64,000 nt of DNA from the NCBI GenBank assembly GCA_029532415.1, contig JAQOTA010000053.1:558001-622000 (forward strand). The letters run 5' to 3'. Below are positions 22,501-33,353 of the stretch, one piece after another. This stretch comes from Marasmius tenuissimus (Eukaryota; Basidiomycota; Agaricomycetes; Agaricales; Marasmiaceae). Both the position numbers and the translations under genes were made by a program. The notes below the pieces were generated by a model that saw nothing but the letters and a program-made list of their open reading frames with translations, did not search any database and had not been told where the DNA came from. Position 1 is the stretch's first letter, and each line of letters opens with the position of its first letter.

Positions 22501-25240
22501 AGTGAGGGGAGTACGACAAGGCGATCCGTTATCTTGCCTCCTTTTTGACATCGCTATAGAACCCCTGGCAGAAGCATTGAGACAATCTGAACTACGAGAT
22601 TTCCGCATCCCAGGAGCTGGGGAAAGATTGATAGCAACGCTCTTCACAGATGATACAACTGTATACTTATCAAAGCATGACGACTGGGGCAACCTGAAAT
22701 CAATCCTCGACAAATGGTGCCTGGCGTCTGGGGCGAAGTTCAACATCAACAAGGCAGAAGTGATACCTATAGGCTCACCGACATTCAGAGAATCGGTCCC
22801 ACTGCACAGGACAATGGATGGCACCGTGAATAGTACACCTTTCGATGAGCACGCCAAGATGGTCAAGGATGGTGAAGCGACGAGGATTCTGGGTGGATGG
22901 ATAGGTAACAACGTGGACCAAATTGCCGTATGGTCGAAAACCATAGAGAAAATCGACAGTGTGTTACGAAGATGGGAAAAAGGACATCCAACCATGGAAG
23001 GACGTAGGCTCATCATCCAAATGGTAGTGGCAGGAATGACCCAGTATCTCACTAAAGTACAAGGTATGCCGGAAGAGGTCGAAAAACTCCTCGAGAAGAG
23101 AATACACACCTTCTTGTGGGGAGGTAGAAGTGCGAGAACAATAAACAAAGAGACGATGTACGCTGACCCAGATGAAGGAGGAAAGAAAGTACTGGATATC
23201 TCAGCGAGAAATGAAGCAATCATGATAATGTGGATACAATCCTACCTCCGTCTGAATGGTGACCGACCAACTTGGGCCTACTTTGCCAATCGACAAATGG
23301 CGCTAGAGATAGCCAGTGAGGACGATTGCGTCGGCCCCGCGCACAGGGACAACCCCTTCCTACAGAGTTGGAGACCTGTAGCAAATAACTTATTGACTGA
23401 CCTGAGGAAACTGGTAAACACAGCAAAAAAATATGGACTAACAATAGGCGGACTCGCCTTTGATAGAAAAATTATCAGAAGTATGCCCTTCTGGTACCAC
23501 GTTAAATGCACGAAAACACAAGGAGTCTACAGCGATAGGGTCGAGGCGAACGTGTGCCTCAAAGAGAAACACCTCATAAAGACAGTTGGCGAAGCGGAAG
23601 CACTGGCTATACTCTGGCGAGGTCAGAACCACAAAAAGAAGTCAAATTGTCAGTGCAGACAATGCAAGAGAATCCAGAGACGCACTGGATGTAAAAACCC
23701 TGAAAAGTGCGCCAAACGAGCGGAGAGCATCCTAAATACACTCCCACACAAGTGGAACCCACTGTCCGCCCAGCCCGAGGACTACGAACGAAAAGGAATA
23801 CCAGGAAACATACCCGAGGGAGGTAAACTCTTCATACCCAAAGTGACAACAGAAGGAGATCTAGCCGATATATTCAGAATTTTCACAGAATCAGAGGGAT
23901 CAGAAAATTTACCCGACACAGAACTCTACCCCCCAAACGACACCCCTCTGAGGACTGCTTACACTGATGGGTCGTGCATAAACAACGGTCTAGACAATCC
24001 GGAAGCCAGTGCCGGAATATTCATCGAGAAAGATGGCGACGACGGCGGAGACATGGCCAGGATGATCAAGATCCCGAATGAACTGGGTGCATCGAATAAT
24101 ACGGGTGAACTTGTAGCGATAAAGGAAACCCTTGAACTCTTACCGGGGAGAGACCTGATCATACACAGCGACTCAAAATACGCTATTGATGGCCTGAAAA
24201 AGCATTTGGAGAAATGGCAAGATAATGGTTACATTGGCGTGAAGAATGCTCACATCATTGAAGTACTGGTGGCACACCTTCGGGCGCGGAAAACAAAGAC
24301 CGTCCTGAAGTGGGTTAAAGGCCACGCAGGTCTCGACGGCAATGAAAAAGCCGATAAGCTTGTGAACCTTGGAAGACAAAAGCGGAGAACCGACCTTATA
24401 GATATGACAATACCCCCTGAGCTCACCACGACCGGGGCAAAGCTGTCGAAAACAACCCAGGCCCTGGCCTACCAACAAATAAAAGAGGTTAAAGAAACAA
24501 ACTTCAAATACCAGGAAGCGAGGGACAGAACCTCAACTAGGAAGAACCTAACAAGGGCGAAGCATGCGGCAAAGATTATCACGGGGGAGACTCCCTCAGA
24601 CCAACAGTTATGGAGAGCACTCAAAAACAAGGCTGTGTCGAGAAATGTAAGGAATTTCCTGTTCCTACTGATGCACGGAGGCTATAGAACAGGGAGTTTC
24701 TGGAAGAAGATCCCAGGCTACGAGCAGCGTGCGATATGCACATACTGCGGCGAGACAGAATCAATACACCATATATTCCTAGAGTGCAGAGCACCAGGGC
24801 GCAGCTGGATATGGGAAATGGCGAGAAAGCTGTGGTCAACCACGGGAAGGGATTGGCCTGAAATCAAGATGGGGACGATACTTTCATGCGCACACCTAAG
24901 ATTTACGGACGAGAAGGGTAAAAACATACCTGGAACCTCGAGATTCCTCCAAATCATCCTGTCAGAATCGGCCTTCCTCGTCTGGAAACTCAGAAACCAA
25001 CGTGTAATCAATGAGGAAGATCCTCCGGTGCAAAAGGTAGTGGAGAACAAATGGATTCACGCGATCAAGACCAGGATAAACCTCGACTGGCTGATGACAG
25101 ACAAGAAAAGGTATGATAGGAAAGCTCTGCCACGGAAGACAGTCGGAGAGACTTGGAAGACTGTGTCAGCGGACACGCTGGACGATCTCCGCACGGCGAG
25201 CAGGCAACGCGGGGCTGGGGTTTTAGTGGGTATAGGGTAA
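19553..25240 (+). pseudogene. LINE ORF2 (endonuclease, reverse transcriptase, RNase H), one in-frame stop
   Basis: The frame runs 1,896 codons from ATG 19553 and is interrupted only by TGA at 20555-20557. An acidic/Ser-rich N-terminus comes first. The APE-like endonuclease follows: KIGALNIGG, VVIGEAHLN, AGDFNL, DRIYI and TDH. Reverse transcriptase: NYRPISLLNTDYK, NQAGFVPGRQIYDH, ALDQEKAYDRI, GVRQGDPLSCLLF and the active-site FTDD near 22650. A Cys cluster (CQCRQCK, then CKNPEKC) lies near 23650. RNase H: YTDGSC near 23960, NTGELVAI, IHSDSKYAID and GHAGLDGNEKAD. A C-terminal zinc-finger motif CTYCGETESIHHIFLEC lies near 24740. The stop falls inside the endonuclease domain, so no full-length protein is expected unless it is read through. 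Confidence 0.9.
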
Positions 25241-25493
25241 CGTCGATGATGCGCTGGGAGGAGTTTTCAGTTTTGCTTACGCCTCACTAAACTCCGCTCA
25301 GCGCTGAGATGCCGCCCGAGTCCCACACTTCGTGCGTCATTGCATTTCTCCAGGTGGTAAGAACGTCGCGGGGTCCCGTTCCCCTGCATCCTAGCGGGAG
25401 GGTGAGCACCGACGCCTTTTGCGTCGGCCGGTTTCGCTGGCGAATCGGAATAGCTATGCGTTTGCTCCCCTCTGCCAAAACGGCAAACGCTCC

Positions 25494-25509
25494 ACAAAAA
25501 AAAAAAAAA
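25494..25509 (+). other. LINE poly(A) tail
   Basis: An A-run ends the LINE and marks target-primed integration on the plus strand. It is directly followed by the right target duplication. The exact boundary is ambiguous because the duplication also begins with A. Confidence 0.8.
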
Positions 25510-25518
25510 ACAATTTTA

Positions 25519-25603
25519 CTGCCTTTTGCATAATTCCGTGAAAATGGGAAAAAAGTTTTTTGCCTTACGTGACCCGGGCCGGTACTTCCAGCCGCAGCGG
25601 CAG
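25519..25603 (+). repeat. Mariner left terminal inverted repeat (85 bases)
   Basis: The repeat starts CTGCCTTTTGCATAATTCCG. It matches the complement of 28531-28615 at 83 of 85 positions by hand comparison; the two mismatches lie at repeat positions 60 and 66. Confidence 0.92.
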
Positions 25604-25706
25604 AGAAATTTTGAAACCCCGCGGGTACATCGATGGCGATGATCGATTCGGTGGGTGGGTAGCTAGCACACCGACTTCCACGACAGCCTACACGCCCTCT
25701 TCCTTA

Positions 25707-26806
25707 ATGTCTTCAGTAAAGAACATTGAAGTATCAGATGAGCTTCGAAATCTCATAGCTATCTGGTATTTTAAAGACGGTCTAACAATGGAAGATATAG
25801 GAATACGAGCAGATCGCTCAGTCGGGGTGGTTCACAAAATAATAGACAACTTCCGAAAGTTTGGAAAGGGGAGGAATCCTAACCTTCGGCGCACTGGGCG
25901 GCCATCCTCTGTAGAAGCTACCGACTTGGAATACCTTAGCGAGTACATCAAGTCTCATTCCACTACCTACCTCGATGAATTGCAAGATGCATTCTTCAAC
26001 GACAGAGGCTTAGATTACTCCATTGCCTCTTTGTCTCGAGCATTACGGTCAATTGGGATCACTCACAAGCATGTAGAGAAAGCAGCCGCGGAACGTGATG
26101 ATGAGTTGCGATGTATCTGGGAAGCAGAGATGGGGGGCGCCGAGTACAAGGACCTGAATCTCTACATATTTCTAGATGAAAGCGCGGTCGATAACCATAC
26201 CGTCCAGCGTAAGACTGGATGGTCTGAGGTTAATACACCCTGTGTTGCTCGCGCTACCTTCCTTCGTGGAGTTCGATACTCCATGTTACCCGCCCTTTCT
26301 GCAAAAGGCATCGTCGCGCTTGATATCTTCGAAGGGTCTGTGAACAAGGAACTGTTTCTGGATTTTATTCGCAACCAAGTGGTATGTCATATTCGTTCAA
26401 GTTCTGTTATGGGTGGCCTGATGATTACGGATAAAACAGGCGCCTCTGCTCAACCCCTTTCCTATGCCACATAGTGTTGTGATTCTCGATAATTGCAGCA
26501 TCCACCATGACGCTGAGCTGCGAGAGATCATTGAAGAAGATTGCGGTATGAGCTTTGGGAAATCATCGATTCACAAACGAACACCACACTGACTTTGTAC
26601 TAGGTGCTCATTTGATGTATTTGCCGCCGTACTCACCTGACCTGAACCCTATCGAAGAAGCGTTCTCTGCAATCAAAAGCAAGCTTCGTCGACTAGAAGG
26701 TGATTATGACGGTCCCTTCTCAATCCCGTGGCTTATTCAACAAGCCATCATGGAGATTAGTTCTGACGATGCTAAAGGGTGGATGGAAGACTGTGGGTAT
26801 TGTTGA
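25707..26806 (+). CDS. DDE transposase of the Tc1/mariner element
   Basis: Three exons (25707-26381, 26440-26545, 26604-26806) with introns of 58 and 58 bases join to 327 codons plus stop. The N-terminus has a helix-turn-helix ([20 protein letters not shown] near residue 26), followed by a basic GRPSS motif between DNA-binding parts. The catalytic triad is visible: first Asp in IFLDESAVD, second Asp in [11 protein letters not shown] (exon 2), and Glu in [11 protein letters not shown] (exon 3), with 35 residues between the last two by my count. The start is the first ATG in frame after the inverted repeat. No stop or frame break is seen, so the protein looks intact. It cuts and pastes the element at TA sites. 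Confidence 0.9.
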
Positions 26807-26917
26807 AACAAAATTGTATTGAATGAGCGTAATTACCTACAACTATCTACTATGCTATGACTATGACTACTGATCAAGGAGCGTGGTATATTATCAAGAA
26901 AAGGACCATCAAAGAGC

Positions 26918-28013
26918 CTAGAGGTTCCGTCGCTCGCGTTTTCCCTCAATCTTTTGGCTGTACGATTCAGCATAGCGTTTCAAACCCTCTGAGGAGCCCT
27001 CGTCGAGTCCAGTGAGCTCCTGGATGCGTTGGACCTCAAGACCAGCTAGCGCATCGGGAAAATAGCCATGAGTTGCTAATTGGCCCTTGGCCTGAGCCAC
27101 GAGGCTATCAGAGATCTTTCGACGCTTGCCGAACCTTTCAAGACATTGGCTGAGTTCATCCTCAATAGCAGGAGGAGGCGAGGAGCGATTAAGAGGTGGC
27201 GGAGAAGAGTCCACAAGAGAGCGACGCCGCTTGGACGAAGTGGGAGTGGGAGTATTGGAAGTAGACGGTGTAGACATCGTGGGTGTTCGAGAGGTGGAAG
27301 TAATGGCAGAGGTGACCGCACCGGTGACCATACCCATGCCTTGTAGAAAAAGGCCCTGGAAATCAGTGGATCCGAGATAGATCAAGCACTGCGACCTGTC
27401 CGGGGATAACAACAGATATCGGAGATGTCTTTGTGGGAGCTTTCACAGCACCCCGCCCGTTGGCAGAGCGGATAGCAGGAAGGGTCTTCGTTGTAACAAT
27501 GTTTACGAAGAAAAGTCGTGCTTTGTAGAGTCAACATAAGCGATCATGAAAGTGGATTGGACACATACCAGCGTTGTTTCCCGCACTAGACTCAGAACCA
27601 GCCGTGGGCTCGGGTTGCTCGTAATCATTCTCATCCAAAGCAGACCGCCGTGGTTGAGAACACGGTGGCTCTGGGAATCCGCCGTCTAGTCACGTAGAAG
27701 AGGTCAGCATTGATATTGGATTTGATGAAACAGCAGGTTGATACAAACCATCGTCACTGGACGCTTGTGAGCTTGACAAGCCATCCTGTGGTGGTGGTGC
27801 TGGGATAACTGCGAGTACCCCTTCTTGTCGTTGCTGAGAACGAGGTTGTGGGAGCGGAATTGGAACACCTGGCTGATAACTTGCCAGATACTCCGGCCGG
27901 GCCAAACGAGGAGCCAGCGTTGGAAGCACGATGAGTTCGTTGAAGATGGAGCCTGGACGCTCATCACGATCGCCTGCTGACACTCGAGTTGCGGGATTAG
28001 AACGAGGCGGCAT
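26918..28013 (-). CDS. Accessory gene inside the mariner element, unknown function
   Basis: The gene starts ATG 28013 (MPPRSNPATRVSAGDRDERPG) and converges on the transposase. A first exon to about 27750 (ending QASSDD) joins by GT-AG splicing to GGFPEPPCSQPRRSALDEND, then AGSESSAGNNA, then a part with KTLPAIRSANGRGAVKAPTK. A final exon carries a Thr/Ser/Pro-rich segment, basic SSKRRRS and FGKRRKIS (nuclear-localisation-like), then LVAQAKGQLATHGYFPDAL and a helical, charged C-terminus. One splice, near 27350-27390, is uncertain. Low-complexity Pro/Ser/Thr composition with basic patches suggests a nuclear protein, but no family is recognised. It lies wholly between the inverted repeats, so it moves with the element. 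Confidence 0.6.
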
Positions 28014-28530
28014 GTGTTAAATAATAGAAAGGAATGAAGAGAACGAAAAATAATGAGGACTTTACTCACCTGCTCTCGTTCTTATAGTCTTTTGGCTCCC
28101 TCATGAGCCAACGGTATTCAATTAGGAGAACAATTCGCGAGTGGAACATCAAGAGAGTGTATAAACCAACGAGATAACGAGGGAACAGCGTATCAGCTGC
28201 CTGAAATACAGATGGGTAGAGACAAGAATTTTCCAGGAATAACTGTCAAACACAAAAACATCGATGGAACGGATGGTGTTGGTATGTGTCCAGTACTGAT
28301 ATGAACTTGATATGAAAGAAGAATGTACTGACATGGGACCGATTTGACTTGATCAGCACTGTTCCTTGTGTATCTGGGAGTATTGATGGTCCTATCTAAT
28401 TTTGTATTCCTTGATCATGCTCGATGAGGTGTGGGCTACACAGGACGACGGAGGTCCGAGGCAGGTGTCGTCGATTCTTTGTGCCCACGGGCCACGACCC
28501 AGCGGAGACTGAAAATTCGGAAAATCCCAC

Positions 28531-28615
28531 CTGCCGCTGCGGCTGGAAGCACCGGACCGGGTCACGTAAGGCAAAAAACTTTTTTCCCATTTTCACGGAA
28601 TTATGCAAAAGGCAG
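28531..28615 (-). repeat. Mariner right terminal inverted repeat (85 bases)
   Basis: Complement of 25519-25603 with two mismatches, ending GGCAG before the duplicated TA. Confidence 0.92.
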
Positions 28616-28622
28616 TATCATA

Positions 28623-28825
28623 TGGGAATCGAACTTATTATTACTACGTAATCTTTGAGATATGCCTTCGTAAATTCATCAAGTTAGCAATTACAAAACT
28701 TCAGCCTTTTCCTTCGCTGGGGTGTACCTTTACACGAAGGGAACGAGGTGATTTATCGGGCCGGTTAACCTCTACAGTTCCCGAATCCAGTTTCACGACC
28801 GTGAAATTCTGGTTGGTGCCCCGTG
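28623..28825. mobile_element. Palindromic (foldback) DNA element copy 2, right part
   Basis: The part begins TGGGAATCGAAC, matching the right half of the copy at 8908-9484 from about 9281, and ends GGTGCCCCGTG at 28825. The GGA at 28826 matches GGA before the left part at 16003. With 16006-16365 it makes a whole element split by the LINE and mariner insertions. Confidence 0.8.
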
Positions 28826-29043
28826 GGAGATTGCGGCTGGACCTACGAATGGCTCCCATGAGAAGCTCTCTCGCCTTCCCTCAGAGAACCGGGGGACCCG
28901 TGAAGTCCTTCTGATTCTCTCAGACCCAACTCCGACCGAGGACCCACAATGGCCCTTATCTTTCCTCAGTGGTATGTGTTTGTAGTTACGGGCCATCCGT
29001 GCGCGACTTCCACCACGTTGATATATTGGTTACCTTGCTAAGC
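28826..29043 (+). pseudogene. Metacaspase pseudogene copy 4, right fragment (last exon and 3' flank)
   Basis: GATTGCGGCTGGACCTACGAATGG matches the last exon of the intact copies (GAATTCGCGGCTGGACCTGTGAATG), with the stop codon changed. Downstream, the 3' flank similarity to copy 1 continues to about 29040 (ATGTGTTTGTAGTTACG, then ACTTCCACCACGTTGATATATTGG). About 165 bases between the left fragment and this one, including two short introns, are missing. Confidence 0.7.
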
Positions 29044-29181
29044 TCGAGGTTTTTCAATGCCGTATGGCCATAGACATCTCTTAATGTAGTAGATTAGGAT
29101 ACGCAGTACGCACAGGAATTAGAATTATCACAGAACAACACATTTCAGTCCAATGTTCAACCGCTACATTCCGGTCTTTTC

Positions 29182-32100
29182 TCACAACTTCGCTGATACT
29201 TTGAACGTCGATTCTGCAACCTCCACGATACCCCTAAACTTTGTCCGTTTCCCAAGGTAATCGACAATTTTTACCCCATGCGCCTTATTCCCTCCATTAT
29301 CACATCTCCCAAAGAAAGCGGCACCCACAGTGCGCCGTCCCCGGTCATCGAGCCTGTCCCAGTCCGAGTGTCCAATCGGCTGGTTTAAACAAGAGTAAAT
29401 GTATCTCAGGAGTTCTCGGACTGTAATCCCGTCGGGATTACCCTGGAGAGTGAGGCGAGGAGGTATAGGACAAGGTTGCACGAAATCATTCTCATCAAAG
29501 ACCAAGTGCATCATAGTCAAGACGGGCTGTGTTGCTGCAACGTCCAAAGTCTGTCTATGAACGAGCGGGATCCCTCCTAGCATAGGGGCGTTCGGAGGCT
29601 TGGGGTTTTGTCGCGGATCGAATAAGCGTGCAGTAAAATCGAAAATGAATTCGTCGTCATTTTGAGCGTGGTCCAACCAAGGGTGCAGCTGTAATCGAGG
29701 AAGCTGCTCGGGAACGCCAGAGAACGGGAGTCTGGGTAATTTCATGCGTGGTAAAAGGGTGCTACTAGGTGGGAGCTGGCGTGGATATGTACGGACAGGG
29801 TATGCCGCTGTGTATTGGCCCATGCCAGTGGGCGCCGAGGATGTCGTTGAGGATAAATTCCCGCCAGTCATGGGGGGCAGAGGGGGGTGGCGCCCCGACG
29901 GATAAACCTCATATGGGTTGGTAAGTGAATGTGGTTCGGAGGCGGGAGGTGGTATCGTCCAATCGGACCACGATTTAGCTGGAGCGGTCGATGGTCCAAG
30001 AATGGCATCGAGATTTGAGGGCTGAGACGACCAGGGTTGCTCAAAACTTCCGGGCGGATTGGACAGACGCCTATTCCGATTAGGCAAATTTTCGGGATCC
30101 GGAGAGCTCCAACTCATCCAGTTATTTCCAAAAGCCTCCGGGCTGGGAGTACTGGCTTCGCCCCATTCGTTTTCGTTTCGAAATTCCGCTACCAGGCTGT
30201 TCGTGTACGCATCCTGGTCTGCCAGTGCCCGGCCGTTGGCATGTCGCGGTATAGCAGCGTCTAGGATTGCAGTTTCAAAGTTCGGCGAGGGGGGATAATA
30301 TGAGAATGCTTGTTTGATAGCGTATTGCCACCCGATGAACTTTTTATCCAGGTCGGACTCCGGTTTGTCGGCTTAGAAGTCATTATCAGTCGGATAACAT
30401 TGAACTTACAAGGAAACGCGACGCACACCAGGGATCAAAGGAGTCTTCAATGAACTGCCCAGCACTTTCGATATCTGCAGTGATCTCGACGAGTAACCCT
30501 TGCAAACGGTCCCAAATTGTCAGGCCATCAGTGGATCGCTCCTCCGGATGAGATAGTTTTGGAAGTCTAGCAACGCGTCTCGATCAATAAGCCACCAAAA
30601 CATGATGAAGCTGTCGTCTAACCGTAAAAGGAGGGCCATCGTTTCTTGAATCCTGACCATCAATGTCACGTCCGAGCGGGTAAGGGTCGTATGGCCATAA
30701 AACGATGCGATGTTGATCTTGTAAGCGATCGCGGTGACTAAGAACTCCTTCATTAGTATGAGAATAGCGGAATGTATGAGAGCTAAACCCACCTCCCAAA
30801 GCCGGGTGCACTCCTGACAAGACGTCCAAAGCTCTCGTAAAGACGGGAGATGCCCTTCGCAGTTCATCAAGTGCAACACGAATCCACTCTTCATCGTCGT
30901 TCTTGGATCGCTGTAAAGAAGGCGACGAAAAACCGGTGTTCATGACCGCGTCATTGATCTGGCGTTCATGTTCCTGGAAGAACAAGGCAACATCACGAGG
31001 GTCGGGAAGAGAAGGAGGGAGAATGCCGCCGTGCGGAGTTTCAGATTGTTGCGCTGGAATGAAGCCGCGAGGTAAATCAGAATATGGGTGGACATAATTC
31101 GGGGATTGCGAAGGCCCAGCTATAGGTATATCCTCGACTGAGGACTCCGGGACAGAGGTTGGAGGTGACGAATCGAGATCATCCGGCCAAAAATAACCAA
31201 TGAAGGAAGGGTCCCCCGGAGAGGGATTTCCTGCTTCAATCAGCCTCTGCAGGTAGCCTTGTAGTGCCTTCGCTTTTGGTCGTCGTAAGGGATCTCCATC
31301 CCAGCATAACTCGGCCAGATTCCATATGTGGTCTGGACACCATCCTTCTGAAGGCCGTTCCGGTTTGATGCGGCGAAAGCCGACCTGGTAGAGGACTGCA
31401 GCTTCCAAAAGATTATGAAAAGGCGGTTTGCCGGTCATGATCTACGTAGGTAATATCAACGGAAGTGCAGTAGGCGAAATTTATCAAACGCACCTCAAGC
31501 ACCGTACAGGCAAAAGCGTAGATGTCACGAGGTGATTTGTCTTCCTTCGCACCTTTCTCCTTTGCGCTCCCATCGACGTCTGCTCTCATTACGAGCGAGT
31601 ACATCTCAGGCGCCATCCACCTAGTGGAACCCTTGACAGCCCCACTACTGGCCGCGGGCATTATAGTTGTCTCAGCCGCGATATCCGCGAGCCCGAAGTC
31701 GGCCAAAAGACAGTGACGTTGTCCGTCTACAAGAACGTTGGCCTAAAGAAGTTCACTGAGGGCACCTTTAATAGGAGAAACAGAGCCCGCACCCCTTTGA
31801 TATCTCCATGAACTACAGGGGGAGAGAGGGAGTGTAGGTATTGCAGTCCGGATGCAATTTCGTAGAGCTATTCGAGGTTGGGGCGATTATGGGGGTCAGT
31901 AATGAGGATGTACATCGTCAGACGACCGAGTTGATACTCACTACCCAAGTTCTATCATGGCCGGGATTTTCTTTCAAAAAAGAGACGATATCTCCGTGTT
32001 CCATCCAGGGTGAAACGAGGCAGAACCCAGACGGGAAAAGGCCGGTATTCACTCCAAGCAAAGGAAGAAGGTTGGGATGCCGTAGTTGTGTCCACAAGAG

Positions 32101-32698
32101 TGCTTCTTGACAAAAATCCTGGCGTTGCGTGAGTGGATTGTTAATCACTATGATTCAGGATACACACTGCTATGAGTTTTTCCCTCTTTCGCCCACTCTC
32201 GGCTGTGTGTACCCGTAAGACCTTCAAGCATACTGCCTTTCCGCCAGAAGTGCCTCTGTATATATCCTGGCGACGACACAGTCAGTCATCGTTCTGGTTC
32301 CATACCAACCGAAACTCACGGCAAAGCCTCCTCCAGTGAGGGGATGGAAACCATCCCGTTCAATGTCATGCAGAAACAAAGATGACGGGAGTGTCTGAAA
32401 TTTCTTGACTAAAGGTCGCAAGCATTTCATGCAGCGTCGTCTATAACCATCTTCCAGACTAGATAGTTGTAACTCCTGTGTAGTCCATGATCCATGGCAA
32501 TTCGTAGAACGACAAATCCAAATAAGCACGTACCGTATAGAGCAGTTCAACGACAAATGATGCAAACGAGGAATCGAGTTGAAGTAGATAATCGACCGGT
32601 CTTGGCCATGATAGTATATTTCGAAGATCGTTTGTGTTCTTGATGGGGCAGGATTCAGATGAAGGAGGATAGGCTGAAGAGCTTTCAAAGGAATCCAT
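29182..32698 (-). CDS. TKL-type kinase fused to a helical domain and a DUF6699-like domain
   Basis: Read right to left from ATG 32698 (MDSFESSS). The N-terminal part is shared with the double-kinase gene (SCPIKNTNDLRNIL, ELLYT/ELQLSSLED). Kinase: GGGFA/DIYRG, KAVCLKVL, EALLWTQLRHPNLLPLLG, SPWMEHGDI, VVHGDIKG near 31800, ADFGLADIA, RWMAPEMYS, MTGKPPFHNL and GDPLRRPKAKAL. The same exon continues into EEWIRVALDELRRASPVF and LSGVHPALG. A following exon has a long helix (EFLVTAIAYKINIASFYG, VRIQETMALLLRL), then DGLTIWDRLQGLLVEITADI. After a Pro/Ser-rich linker, the exon 29182-30117 ends with LHPWLDHAQ, LTLQGNPDGITVRELLRYIY, HSDWDRL, GVKIVDYLGKRTKFRG, the pattern of DUF6699 in basidiomycetes. Odd: a stop at 30520 is passed only by changing frame near 30540-30560. 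If that is real, the product ends after the helix and the DUF6699 part is separate. Confidence 0.65.
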
Positions 32699-33353
32699 GC
32701 CAGCGAGTTCCAAAGAACCTGATGCGACGTTTGGAGGTGTAAAGTGGAGGAAAGGGAACGGAGCGATCTGCTGCACACCTCGGAATCACCCCAAAGCATG
32801 GACAGCCTCATGGCTTTGTCAACTTTGGTCAACCTCGACGACAGCCTGTGCTCCCAGCTTAGACGTTCCCAGGGCATTTAATCTATCCAAAATCACGCGA
32901 GAATTCAACATCCAATGTACAGCTCTCGCCAGCGCCAATTCACACACCTATAGAACGTTGAATGGATGTCGACGTAGCGAATTTGGACTTTTGAAAAACA
33001 AATCCGGCACTGTTTGAGTGATAGAAGGAGGGTATTGCAAAAGGAAGAAGGGATGCGAGAGACCCGCATTGACGCTAGACAAGCTTGTGACCCCAATCCT
33101 GGCACGATGCTTGAAGCTTGAAGCACGGCACTTCGGTCGAAGATGAAATGTCCAGTTGAAGGCCACAGAATGAGCGAGGTCGTCGTTGGAGAGGAAACAG
33201 CGGTCCGTAGAGGGAAGCGGACCGAAGTCACCTTTCCACGCACGGACCCCAGGCCCTCATGCGATGACGACCTCGCATGTTCTTTTCTGATCTTTCACTA
33301 CTACGCGCCGCTCGCTTCCTCGACAACTATTAATCGAACTTCAAGTACAAACG
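32699..33353. promoter_or_regulatory. Divergent promoter region between kinase and NAA10 genes
   Basis: No supported coding sequence is seen between the kinase start (minus) and the NAA10 start (plus). Both promoters must lie here. Confidence 0.4.

Larger units (their letters stand above)
16380..25509 (+). mobile_element. Non-LTR retrotransposon (LINE) with ORF1 and ORF2, full length but mutated
   Basis: The element is about 9.1 kb. It has a 5' region to 16921, ORF1 (gag-like), ORF2 (endonuclease, reverse transcriptase, RNase H, zinc finger), a GC-rich 3' tail and a poly(A) run ending at 25509. The 14-base target duplication ACAATTTTATCATA flanks it. Presence of an RNase H domain downstream of the reverse transcriptase and an APE-type endonuclease fits the Tad1/I-like LINEs common in fungi. 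It inserted into the palindromic element. Stops and frame breaks in both ORFs mean this copy should no longer be autonomous. The clade name is inference from domain order. Confidence 0.9.
25519..28615 (+). mobile_element. Tc1/mariner-type DNA transposon with two genes
   Basis: Element of 3,097 bases flanked by TA at 25517-25518 and 28616-28617, the target duplication typical of Tc1/mariner. It has near-perfect 85-base inverted repeats, a spliced DDE transposase on the plus strand and a second, convergent gene on the minus strand. Its insertion splits the LINE's 3' target duplication, so it is the youngest insertion of the nest. At 3.1 kb it is longer than usual Tc1/mariner elements (about 1.3-2.4 kb) because of the second gene. 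The transposase frame is intact, so the element may still be mobile (inference). Confidence 0.92.

Noticed and set aside
20254..23511. Several minus-strand open frames of 70-290 codons inside the LINE
   Set aside because: All are antisense to the long ORF2 frame, which has clear endonuclease and reverse-transcriptase motifs.
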